Under the pieces are notes generated by a model. That model searched no databases, was not told where the DNA came from, and saw only the letters and a list, made by a program, of their open reading frames with translations. From Lachnospiraceae bacterium P6B14 (GTDB lineage: Bacteria; Bacillota; Clostridia; Lachnospirales; Lachnospiraceae), in the NCBI GenBank assembly GCA_000687695.1, contig JHWZ01000003.1:1-64000 (forward strand): DNA of 64,000 nt. The letters are read 5' to 3'. The position numbers and the translations under genes are program-made. Positions 32,061-40,295 of the stretch are shown here, piece by piece. Position 1 is the first letter of the stretch, and every line of letters begins with the position of its first letter.

Positions 32061-32312
32061 GTGAAAGATAAGAGTATCACATTTGTTGAAAAGAAGGAAG
32101 CTGAACGTGTGGTTCCGATGCTGGTTCAGATAGCCAGCCAGTTTAAAAGCCATATCAGCTTTACCAAAAATGAAAAGACAGCAAATGCAAAGAGTATCAT
32201 GGGAATGCTGAACTTCGGTCTCATCCCGGGTGAGCCGATCGGTGTTCATGTCGACGGCGAGGATGAGGATGAAGCGCTCGCGCGCCTGGAGGAGTTCTTG
32301 ATGTCGAATTAA
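32061..32312 (+). CDS. Crh-like HPr family protein without the PTS histidine
   Basis: 83 residues, GTG start after GGAGAGAGAAA. The HPr fold is recognisable by TANAKSIMGMLNFGLIPG, which carries the regulatory serine (Ser45, equal to Ser46 of HPr), and by GEDEDEALARLEEFL at the end. The segment that should contain the phosphate-carrying His15 (GLHARPA) reads KKEAERVVPM here, with no His. It therefore cannot act in PTS phosphotransfer and is expected to be, like Crh, a target of HPr kinase that serves as CcpA cofactor or metabolic regulator. Cotranscribed with whiA. Confidence 0.85.
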   Translation: MKDKSITFVEKKEAERVVPMLVQIASQFKSHISFTKNEKTANAKSIMGMLNFGLIPGEPIGVHVDGEDEDEALARLEEFLMSN

Positions 32313-32383
32313 ATCAATACCGGGATATTTTGGAAAGGGGTCGGGTCAGTCGGCCCTTTTTTGCCATCTGAAAGGAACAAAAT

Positions 32384-35300
32384 ATGGATTTCGTTCATCT
32401 CCATGTCCATACTGGATACAGTCTGCTCGACGGCGCATGTCGCGTCTCCGAGCTTGTTTCACGTACGGCCGAGCTCGGGATGAAGCATCTGGCGATCACT
32501 GATCACGGCAACATGTTCGGTGTGATCCATTTTTACAGAGAGTGTCTGAATCAGGGGATTCACCCCATCATCGGTTGCGAGGTCTACGTTGCGCCGACTT
32601 CCAGATTTGATAAGGAAAAAAGTGAGGAGCATGGTCGTTACAACCACCTTATTCTTCTCGCGGAAAACAACACGGGCTATAAAAATCTCATGAAGCTCGT
32701 GACTTTGGGTTACACTGAAGGTTTTTATTCCAAGCCGCGTATCGACTACGAGCTTATGGAGCGTTACCACGAAGGACTGATCTGCTGCAGTGCCTGTCTC
32801 GCCGGTATCATTCCTATGTATCTGAAAAGAGATCTGTATGAGGAAGCGAAGGCAGAAGCAAATCGGTTTGTTGATATTTTTGGGAAGGATAACTTCTTTT
32901 TAGAGCTGCAGGATCACGGTATGCCGGATCAGAAGATGGTCAACCAGGGGCTGATGAGGCTGCATAATGAGCTTGGGATCGAGCTGGTGGCGACAAACGA
33001 TGTGCATTACATCCTGGAGGAGGATGCTGAGGCGCATGATGTTCTCATCTGTGTGCAGACAAGGAAGCAGGTTACCGACGCCGACAGGATGAGGTATGAG
33101 CCGAGACAGTTTTTCTTAAAAAGTCCCGAACAGATGGCGGAGGCTTTTCCGTATGCTCCGGAGGCTCTCGAAAACACGGTAAAGATCGCCGAGCGCTGTC
33201 AGGTGGAGATCGAGTTCGGTCAGTATAAACTGCCGAGGTTCGATGTGCCGGATGGAAAGACAGCATCGGAGTATCTGAGGGAGCTGTGTCACGACGGCCT
33301 TAAAAAAAGATATGGTGACGAGTCATTTTTATATGAAGAAAAGCTCGAGGGCGAGCTGAAGATAATCGAGGAGATGGGCTTCGTTGACTATTTCCTCATC
33401 GTGTGGGATTTCATAAGGTATGCAAGGGAGAACGGGATTCCTGTCGGGCCGGGACGTGGTTCGGCAGCGGGGTCTCTGGTTGCATATACTCTGTGGATCA
33501 CGGACCTGGTGGATCCGATCAGGTATCAGCTGATCTTCGAGCGTTTCCTGAATCCGGAGCGAGTGACCATGCCGGATATCGACGTGGACTTCGAGCCGGA
33601 CGGTCGTGAGGAAGTCATCAATTACGTTCGTGAAAAATACGGGCATGATCATGTTGCGCAGATCATCGCCATCGGAACGCTAAAGAGCCGTGCTGTCGTG
33701 AGCGATGTGGGGCGCGCGTTCGGTCTGTCGCCGCAGTACGTAAAGCAGGTGACAAAGACCATACCGCAGTTCTCACCTCTGGCTGACGGACTGAAGGAGA
33801 GTCCGGATTTCAGAGAGTTTTATGAGAATGACCCCATGATAAAAAAGGTTGTCGATCTGTCCATGCGACTTGAGGGACTGCCCAGACATACAACGAAGCA
33901 TGCAGCGGGGGTTCTGATCGCACCGGAGGCAGTGCTTAACTATGTGCCTTTGGCTGTCTCGCAGGACAAGGACGAAGACGTTATCGTTACCCAGTACGAG
34001 GCACCTCTTCTCGAGGAGCAGGGGCTACTGAAGATGGACTTTTTGGGACTCAGAAACCTGACCGTCATACGTGACGCCGCGGAGGGCAATGTCCCCGACA
34101 TGCGTGCGATCGACTATGACGATCCGAAGGTTTTCGAGCTGATCGCTTCAGGCCGGACCGGGGGTATTTTTCAGCTTGAGTCTGAAGGTATGACGAACTT
34201 CATGAAGAGGCTAAAGCCGGATTGCATAGAGGATCTGATAGCGGGTATTTCTCTGTATCGTCCGGGACCGATGGACTTCATCCCGCAGTATATCGAGGGA
34301 AAACAGAACCAGGATAAGATTACATATATGACGCCGGAGCTCGAGCCGATACTAAAGCCCACCTACGGGTGTATAGTGTATCAGGAGCAGGTTATGCAGA
34401 TCGTGCGTGATCTCGCGGGTTATTCGTACGGCGGAAGCGACAACGTGCGTCGTGCGATGTCAAAGAAAAAGGTTTCCGTTATGCAGGCGGAGCGTGAGAA
34501 GTTCGTGCATGGGTGCGAGTCTGAGGGGATAAAGGGATGCGTTGCGAACGGGATCTCCGAGGACGTGGCGAATCGTCTTTGGGATCAGATGATGAGCTTC
34601 GCAGCGTACGCTTTTAACAAATCACACGCCGCGGCCTACGCGATGGTGGCCTATCAGACGGCCTATCTGAAGTGTCACTTCCCGTTCCATTTTATGGCGG
34701 CGATGATGACCTCCTATATGGAGTCAAAGGACAAGTTTTTGCGCTATTTGACCGAGTGCAAAAAGCAGGGCATAAAAATCCTCCCGCCGGATGTTAATCT
34801 GAGCGGATACAGATTTATGGCTGATAAATACGTAGATCCCGAAACCGGTAAAGAGGAAGACGTGATCCGCTACGGACTTGTAGCTATCAAGGGTATCGGC
34901 GGAACGGTCGTCGATGAGATAGTAGAGGAGCGCAAAAAAAATGGCGCGTACAAATCTCTGAAGGATCTGTGTGTGAGACTTCCGCAGTCGGTGGTAAACA
35001 AAAAAACTATTGAAGCTCTCATCCAAAGCGGAGCCCTTGATTCACTTCCGGGTACACGACTGCAGAAGATGCATGTTCATATGCAGGTCATCGACGCGAC
35101 AAACGCTGAGAAGAAAACAAGGATGAGCGGCCAGCTGTCTCTTTTTGATATGATGGAGCCTGAGGAGCAGGAGGTTTTGGATATATCGTTCCCGAATGTG
35201 GGTGAGTATCCCAAGAGTGAGCTGTTGGCCTTCGAAAAGGAGATCATCGGGTTCTATGTCAGCGGGCATCCTCTCGATGATGATATGGATTATCTGAAAA

Positions 35301-35869
35301 AGCACGTGACCAGATATGCGGTTGATTTTGCTGTCTCTGAGGAGGAGGGCGAGTCTGAATCTGAGCCTGTGGCGCGTGACGATGAGCAGGCTGTGATCGC
35401 GGGGATCGTGAATAAGGTTACCGTGAAGAATACGAAGAGTAACCAGATCATGGCATTTTTGAGTATGGAAGATATGACGGGTGACGTTGAGGTCATCGTG
35501 TTCCCGAAACAGTATGAGCAGTACAGGATGCTCCTCGCCGAGGGCAGGAAGCTGATGATAAGAGGTCGCGTGTCGCACGAGCTTAACCGCGACGCGAAGC
35601 TGATATCGTCGGTTATCACCTGCTTTGACGAGCGCCCGAAGATGATTTGGGTGAAGTTTGATACGCTTGAGGGCTACAAGGAACACGAGAGTGAACTGAT
35701 GAAAGCAATCGATGCCTACGACGGGCAGGATCTCGTGACGGTTTATATCGCGGACGGGCAGAGGATGAAGCAGCTTTCGGCGGCGCATTCGACGAGTGCA
35801 TGCGAGGGGCTGTTGGCGAAGCTGAGGGATCTTTATGGCGACGAAGCAGTTGTAGTCAAAGAGGCGTGA
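32384..35869 (+). CDS. dnaE: DNA polymerase III alpha subunit DnaE
   Basis: 1161 residues. N-terminal PHP domain with metal ligands conserved (HLHVHTGYSLLDG, ITDHGNM), PolIII palm with catalytic acidic motif DIDVDF (Asp398, Asp400 and Asp402), fingers, tandem HhH region (VAIKGIGGTVVDEIVEER) and C-terminal OB domain (GIVNKVTVKNTKSNQIMAFL). This is the DnaE-type replicase, which in Firmicutes works beside PolC, mainly extending primers. Ribosome binding site GAAAGGAAC precedes ATG. A type A palindrome begins directly after the stop, followed by pfkA. Confidence 0.96.
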   Translation: MDFVHLHVHTGYSLLDGACRVSELVSRTAELGMKHLAITDHGNMFGVIHFYRECLNQGIHPIIGCEVYVAPTSRFDKEKSEEHGRYNHLILLAENNTGYKNLMKLVTLGYTEGFYSKPRIDYELMERYHEGLICCSACLAGIIPMYLKRDLYEEAKAEANRFVDIFGKDNFFLELQDHGMPDQKMVNQGLMRLHNELGIELVATNDVHYILEEDAEAHDVLICVQTRKQVTDADRMRYEPRQFFLKSPEQMAEAFPYAPEALENTVKIAERCQVEIEFGQYKLPRFDVPDGKTASEYLRELCHDGLKKRYGDESFLYEEKLEGELKIIEEMGFVDYFLIVWDFIRYARENGIPVGPGRGSAAGSLVAYTLWITDLVDPIRYQLIFERFLNPERVTMPDIDVDFEPDGREEVINYVREKYGHDHVAQIIAIGTLKSRAVVSDVGRAFGLSPQYVKQVTKTIPQFSPLADGLKESPDFREFYENDPMIKKVVDLSMRLEGLPRHTTKHAAGVLIAPEAVLNYVPLAVSQDKDEDVIVTQYEAPLLEEQGLLKMDFLGLRNLTVIRDAAEGNVPDMRAIDYDDPKVFELIASGRTGGIFQLESEGMTNFMKRLKPDCIEDLIAGISLYRPGPMDFIPQYIEGKQNQDKITYMTPELEPILKPTYGCIVYQEQVMQIVRDLAGYSYGGSDNVRRAMSKKKVSVMQAEREKFVHGCESEGIKGCVANGISEDVANRLWDQMMSFAAYAFNKSHAAAYAMVAYQTAYLKCHFPFHFMAAMMTSYMESKDKFLRYLTECKKQGIKILPPDVNLSGYRFMADKYVDPETGKEEDVIRYGLVAIKGIGGTVVDEIVEERKKNGAYKSLKDLCVRLPQSVVNKKTIEALIQSGALDSLPGTRLQKMHVHMQVIDATNAEKKTRMSGQLSLFDMMEPEEQEVLDISFPNVGEYPKSELLAFEKEIIGFYVSGHPLDDDMDYLKKHVTRYAVDFAVSEEEGESESEPVARDDEQAVIAGIVNKVTVKNTKSNQIMAFLSMEDMTGDVEVIVFPKQYEQYRMLLAEGRKLMIRGRVSHELNRDAKLISSVITCFDERPKMIWVKFDTLEGYKEHESELMKAIDAYDGQDLVTVYIADGQRMKQLSAAHSTSACEGLLAKLRDLYGDEAVVVKEA

Positions 35870-35870
35870 A

Positions 35871-36030
35871 GGTCACGTAGGCGGTCGGTTATGATTTATC
35901 TGCTCGGGACTCCGTTTCCACCATGGAAAAACGCAGCACTGCCGGGAACTCGAAGAGTTCCCTTCGCAGATGACGTTTTCCCGAGGCCCCTCGTATGATA
36001 AATCAAACCTGCCCTATAACGGCCTGTCAT
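35871..36030. repeat. Modular palindrome, type A (copy A1)
   Basis: The left arm (CACGTAGGCGGTCGGTT, TGATTTATCTGCTCGGGACT, CCATGGAAAAACG) and right arm (ACGTTTTCCCGAGG, GATAAATCAAACCTGCCCTA, GGCCTGTC) are nearly identical to copy A2 at 58305-58466. The centre is unrelated to A2 and forms GGGAACTC-GAA-GAGTTCCC at 35944-35962. Confidence 0.85.
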
Positions 36031-36058
36031 AGCCTTTTGAAAATAATTAAAATTTTAC

Positions 36059-36087
36059 TTGTAAAATGAAATGAAATATAGTATAAT
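36059..36087 (+). promoter_or_regulatory. pfkA promoter
   Basis: TTGTAA, 17 bases, TATAAT, about 55 bases before the pfkA start and just outside the palindrome. Confidence 0.7.
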
Positions 36088-36141
36088 CTGTTAGATTTAT
36101 CAATTATGAAATTTGGGATATATATTAATGGAGGAAAAAAT

Positions 36142-37113
36142 ATGAGCGACATTAAAACTATCGGTGTGCTGACAAGTGGCGGTGATGCGCCGGGTATGAA
36201 TGCGGCGATCCGTGCTGTTGTAAGAGCCGGTTTGAACAATGGATTAAAGGTGAAGGGAATCCACAAAGGATATCTCGGACTTATCGAGGAAGAGATCACG
36301 GATATGGATACGATGAGCGTGTCTGATATCGTGCATCGCGGTGGTACCATCCTCAATTCATCACGATGCAAGGAGATGATGACTCCTGAGGGACAGAAAC
36401 TCGCAGCTGATAATGCGAGAAAAGCAGGTATCGACGGAATTGTAGTTATCGGGGGTGACGGATCATTTAAGGGAGCACAGAGGCTTTCAGAGAACGGCAT
36501 CAACACGATCGCTCTGCCGGGAACCATCGATCTTGATATAGCTTGTACCGAGTATACCATCGGATTTGATACGGCAGTGAACACTGCCATGGAAGCTATC
36601 GACAAGATCCGTGATACGTCTGCTTCTCATGAGAGATGCTCCATCATCGAGGTTATGGGACGTACTGCAGGTCATATCGCACTTTGGTGCGGTATCGCGA
36701 GCGGTGCAGACTATGTTCTTATCCCGGAGAGATATGATGGTGATGAGTCAAAGATCATCGACAAGATCCTCAGCCGTCGTAAGGTTGGAAAGATGCATCA
36801 TATCGTCATCAATGCTGAGGGTTGCGGAGATTCTGACGGAATCGCAAAGCGTATCGAGGCTGCAACAGGTATTGAGACTCGCGCTACCGTTATCGGACAT
36901 ATGCAGCGAGGAGGAAACCCGACCTGTCATGATCGTGTTTATGCTTCGGCATTTGGAGCAAAGGCGGTTGACCTGCTCATCGAGGGAAAGACAAATCGAG
37001 TTGTAGCTTACAAGGACGGCGAGTTTATTGACTATGATATCGATGAGGCTCTCGCCATGAAGAAAGACATCGACGAGTTACTCTATGATCAGGTACGTCG
37101 TTTGTCCCGCTAA
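36142..37113 (+). CDS. pfkA: ATP-dependent 6-phosphofructokinase
   Basis: 323 residues. Nucleotide-binding GVLTSGGDAPGMNAAIRAVV; GGDGSFKGA keeps the Gly typical of ATP-using rather than pyrophosphate-using enzymes; the catalytic loop reads PGTIDLDIACTEYTIGFDTA, where most homologues have TIDND and GTD, so the two aspartates remain but the Asn between them is Leu. RTAGHIALWCGIA and HMQRGGNPTCHDR (fructose-6-phosphate binding) are conserved. ATG 36142 follows GGAGG; the ATG 36 bases earlier has no ribosome binding site. It follows dnaE with its own promoter. Confidence 0.94.
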   Translation: MSDIKTIGVLTSGGDAPGMNAAIRAVVRAGLNNGLKVKGIHKGYLGLIEEEITDMDTMSVSDIVHRGGTILNSSRCKEMMTPEGQKLAADNARKAGIDGIVVIGGDGSFKGAQRLSENGINTIALPGTIDLDIACTEYTIGFDTAVNTAMEAIDKIRDTSASHERCSIIEVMGRTAGHIALWCGIASGADYVLIPERYDGDESKIIDKILSRRKVGKMHHIVINAEGCGDSDGIAKRIEAATGIETRATVIGHMQRGGNPTCHDRVYASAFGAKAVDLLIEGKTNRVVAYKDGEFIDYDIDEALAMKKDIDELLYDQVRRLSR

Positions 37114-37218
37114 CATTTTTGAAAAAACACTTTACAATCCGCCCGATTTCTTATAAAATAGAAAATGAGCTCGTGAAGTGTCGGGGATATAAAGGGACGC
37201 TTCGGATTGGAGGACATG

Positions 37219-37782
37219 ATGAAAAAGTTTTTTAAGTTTATTTTCAGCCTCGCCATCGTTTCGGCGATCGTTGCGGGAGTTTTGTATTTCGTGAAGAACG
37301 TCCTTATGAAGGACTATCTCGACGACTATGATGATGATTTTGATAACGACCTCTATGATGAGAACTCGGACGAGGATCGCGATTATGTGACTATCCGTCC
37401 TGATGGTAAAAATGACAAGAAGGACGAGGATGCCACAGAGGCAAAGGCTACTACCGAGGCTAAGACTGCTCCTGAAAAGAAGGAAGAGCCGAAGGCAGCC
37501 GCTCCTGAAAAGAAGGAAGAGCCGAAGGCAGTCGCTCCTGAGAAGAAGGAAGAGCCAAAGGTAGATGTTAAGGCTGATGATAAGAAGACCGATCGTGCCG
37601 AGAAGGTTAAGGAGACACTTGATGATGTCAAGGAGAAGGTCGACGCAGCCAAGGATAAAGCAAAGGACGTAAAAGAAGACATCAAGCTTAAGGCTGAGGA
37701 TATCAAGGATGATGTCAAGGACAAGGTTGACGGTGCCAAGGACAAGATCACCACATTCTCAGGATACAGTAAGGATGCTTGA
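37219..37782 (+). CDS. Membrane-anchored protein with Pro-Glu-Lys repeats and amphipathic C-terminus
   Basis: 187 residues. An N-terminal helix (KFIFSLAIVSAIVAGVLYFV) is followed by an acidic stretch (DYLDDYDDDFDNDLYDE), three tandem units of APEKKEEPKA type, and a charged helix with repeated DDVKEKVDAAKDKAKDVKED pattern like LEA or apolipoprotein-type helices. It probably sits in the membrane with the repetitive part extending outward or along the wall. ATG at 37219 is five bases after TTGGAGG. Function unknown. Repeat number may vary between strains. Confidence 0.7.
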   Translation: MKKFFKFIFSLAIVSAIVAGVLYFVKNVLMKDYLDDYDDDFDNDLYDENSDEDRDYVTIRPDGKNDKKDEDATEAKATTEAKTAPEKKEEPKAAAPEKKEEPKAVAPEKKEEPKVDVKADDKKTDRAEKVKETLDDVKEKVDAAKDKAKDVKEDIKLKAEDIKDDVKDKVDGAKDKITTFSGYSKDA

Positions 37783-37804
37783 TATTTTTAAAAGATGAGA
37801 TTCG

Positions 37805-37835
37805 AACAACCGGTCAGATGGCCGGTTGTTTTTTT
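37805..37835 (+). terminator. Rho-independent terminator
   Basis: AACAACCGG pairs with CCGGTTGTT and continues into TTTTT. Confidence 0.88.
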
Positions 37836-37866
37836 GAGCCTATCTCTGCTTGTCCTGAAAAAATTC

Positions 37867-37895
37867 TTGCTATACAAACGCACATGTGCTATAAT
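37867..37895 (+). promoter_or_regulatory. dapL promoter
   Basis: TTGCTA, 17 bases, TATAAT, 38 bases before the start codon. Confidence 0.7.
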
Positions 37896-37932
37896 TACTC
37901 GTCGAAAAAGTAACAATGAAGGGGGAATAAAA

Positions 37933-39153
37933 ATGTTTAAGATAAACGATAACTTTTTGAAACTGCCGGGAAGCTATCTTTTTTCGACTATTGCGAAAAA
38001 GGTCAGCGAGTACAAGGCGGCTAATCCGGACCGTGAGGTGATCAGTCTCGGTATCGGTGATGTGACGAAGCCTCTGGCACCTGCCGTGATCGATGCTATG
38101 CATAAGGCTGTCGATGAGATGGGAACCGCTGAGGGCTTTCACGGATACTCACCGGATCTGGGTTATGAGTTTCTGCGCAACGCCATCGCCGAGCATGACT
38201 ATGCAAAAAGAGGTGTGAAGTTGGACCTCGATGAGATCTTTATCAGTGATGGTGCGAAGAGTGACTGCGGAAACATCGTTGATATTTTTGCGACTGATAA
38301 CCGTATCGCAGTGACGGATCCGGTATATCCGGTTTACGTTGATTCGAACGCTATGGCGGGTAAGACCGGCGATTATGACAAGGCAAAGGAAGCGTGGACG
38401 GATGTAATCTACATGCCGTGTACCGCGGAGAACAACTTTGTTCCGGCATTCCCGGCGCAGACACCGGATATCATTTACATTTGCTGCCCGAACAATCCGA
38501 CAGGTACGACGCTTACGAAGTCCGAGCTTCAGGCGTGGGTTGACTATGCGATAGAGAAGCAGGCGGTGATCCTTTATGATGCGGCTTATGAGGCGTACAT
38601 CCATGAGGATGATGTACCGCATACGATATATGAGTGCGAGGGAGCGAAAACCTGCGCCATTGAGATGAGGAGCTTTTCGAAAAATGCAGGCTTCACAGGA
38701 ACCAGACTTGGTTTCACCGTGATCCCGAAGGAGCTTACGGCGCCGGGTTCTGACGTACAGCTGAACAGCCTTTGGGCACGTCGCCACGGAACCAAGTTCA
38801 ACGGCGCTCCGTACATCATTCAGCGTGCGGGTGAGGCAGTATACTCAGCCGAGGGTCAGGCACAGACAAAAGAGCAGATCGCATCCTATATGAAAAATGC
38901 CACGACAATACGTGACGGACTTACAAAGGCGGGTTACACGGTTTATGGCGGAGTGAACGCTCCTTACATTTGGATGCAGACACCGGACGGTATGAGCTCA
39001 TGGGATTTCTTTGATAAGCTTTTGACCGAGGCGAATGTAGTCGGTACTCCGGGATCGGGCTTTGGTCCGAGCGGAGAAGGGTATCTGCGACTGACGGCTT
39101 TCGGTACTGCAGAGAACACTGCTAAGGCAGTGGAGAGGATATGTAAACTCTGA
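37933..39153 (+). CDS. dapL: LL-diaminopimelate aminotransferase
   Basis: 406 residues. Class I/II PLP aminotransferase: [60 protein letters not shown] and PLP lysine Lys250 in [15 protein letters not shown]. The DVTKPL and GAKSDCGNI signatures are typical of DapL, which makes LL-DAP in one step from tetrahydrodipicolinate for lysine and peptidoglycan synthesis. GAAGGGGGA precedes ATG 37933; longer upstream frames cross the terminator and promoter and are rejected. Confidence 0.94.
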   Translation: MFKINDNFLKLPGSYLFSTIAKKVSEYKAANPDREVISLGIGDVTKPLAPAVIDAMHKAVDEMGTAEGFHGYSPDLGYEFLRNAIAEHDYAKRGVKLDLDEIFISDGAKSDCGNIVDIFATDNRIAVTDPVYPVYVDSNAMAGKTGDYDKAKEAWTDVIYMPCTAENNFVPAFPAQTPDIIYICCPNNPTGTTLTKSELQAWVDYAIEKQAVILYDAAYEAYIHEDDVPHTIYECEGAKTCAIEMRSFSKNAGFTGTRLGFTVIPKELTAPGSDVQLNSLWARRHGTKFNGAPYIIQRAGEAVYSAEGQAQTKEQIASYMKNATTIRDGLTKAGYTVYGGVNAPYIWMQTPDGMSSWDFFDKLLTEANVVGTPGSGFGPSGEGYLRLTAFGTAENTAKAVERICKL

Positions 39154-39255
39154 CAGGTATCCGTCCTGCAGACGTGCAGGTTCATGATACATTTGTAGAA
39201 GGCAGTAAATGTTTGATTGGCGGATATGATCATCCGCAGTGATTGGAGGAAGAAA

Positions 39256-40182
39256 ATGAAACTGATAAAGAAGATCATGGCCACAGGGCTTGCTCTGGTG
39301 ATGGCCATGTCAGCAGTTGCTGCAGCAGCACCGGCTAAGACAGCACAGGCGTCTACTGATGTAGTTCCGTATATATCATTCGGTGAGAACCTGAAGGATG
39401 CTGAGAAGAAGACCGTTATGGAGCTTCTCGATGTAACAAAGGATGAGCTTGAGGATTACAAGGTTATCGAGATCTCAAATGAAGAGGAGCACAAATACCT
39501 CGACAAATATATTGATTCCTCAGTGATCGGTTCACGCGCACTCTCATCGGTAAAGATTGAGGAGAATGCAGATAACGACGGTATCAATGTGACTACGAAG
39601 AATATCAACTTCTGTACGGAGGCCATGTATGTAAATGCGCTCTCCACGGCAGGTATATCTGATGCTGAGGTCACGGTCGCAGGACCGTTTCCGCTGTCCG
39701 GTACTGCAGCTTTGGTTGGTGCCATCAAGGCTTATTCGGCTATGAATGATGAGTCCGTGGATGATGAAAAGATGGATGCGGCCATCGATGAGCTGGTCAC
39801 CACCGGTGATATGATCGAAAGGCTGGGTAGTGACAAAGCAGCAAAGCTCATGGCCATCATCAAGGATGCCGTGGTAAAGGGCGAGCTTGATTCGGATGAG
39901 GAAATCTTAAAGGCTATAGATGACGGAGCAAAAAAGCTTGACGTCGAGCTCACTGACGCGGAGAAGCAGAAGATCCTTACTGTTATGAAAAAGATCGGAG
40001 ATCTGGATCTCGATATCTCGGATCTCGAGAAGAGTGCACAGAAGGTGTATGACGCGATCACGAGCTCCGGTATAGATCTAGAGGATGCGAAGAACTGGTT
40101 TGAGAAGATATTCGGCGGTATCGGTGATTTCTTCGGAAATATCTTCAGCAGTATCGGTGACTTTTTCAAAGGTCTGTTCTAA
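39256..40182 (+). CDS. Secreted DUF1002-family protein
   Basis: 308 residues. A signal peptide (MKLIKKIMATGLALVMAMSA, cleavage near AQA) precedes a DUF1002-type region: FGENLKDAEKKTVMELLDV, EISNEEEHKYLDKYI, SVIGSRALSSVKIEEN, GINVTTKNINFCTEAMYVNALSTAGI. The last ~25 residues form an amphipathic, Phe-rich helix pair (IGDFFGNIFSSIGDFFKGLF) that could touch membranes. Function of the family is not established. TTGGAGGAAGAAA precedes ATG 39256. A hairpin that may serve as terminator follows at 40239-40271. Confidence 0.8.
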   Translation: MKLIKKIMATGLALVMAMSAVAAAAPAKTAQASTDVVPYISFGENLKDAEKKTVMELLDVTKDELEDYKVIEISNEEEHKYLDKYIDSSVIGSRALSSVKIEENADNDGINVTTKNINFCTEAMYVNALSTAGISDAEVTVAGPFPLSGTAALVGAIKAYSAMNDESVDDEKMDAAIDELVTTGDMIERLGSDKAAKLMAIIKDAVVKGELDSDEEILKAIDDGAKKLDVELTDAEKQKILTVMKKIGDLDLDISDLEKSAQKVYDAITSSGIDLEDAKNWFEKIFGGIGDFFGNIFSSIGDFFKGLF

Positions 40183-40201
40183 ATGTGATTATGTAACAGA
40201 A

Positions 40202-40280
40202 TCGACATTTGGGTAATTATTCTTATATAAGATAACATCAAAATGCTGTATAGTGATATTGCAGCATTTTGATTTTTATT
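40202..40280 (+). promoter_or_regulatory. Possible GH16 promoter followed by a hairpin at the mRNA 5' end
   Basis: TCGACA, 18 bases, TATAAG (40202-40231) is a reasonable promoter. The hairpin CAAAATGCTG/CAGCATTTTG at 40239-40271 starts where the transcript would begin and is followed by ATTTTTATT and the GH16 ribosome binding site. It may terminate the DUF1002 transcript, stabilise the GH16 mRNA 5' end, or attenuate it. Confidence 0.45.
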
Positions 40281-40295
40281 AAGGGAGGAACGCAT

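Noticed and set aside
37480-37570. Short regular repeats considered as CRISPR
   Set aside because: The units are in frame inside a protein gene (APEKKEEPKA) and have no spacers.
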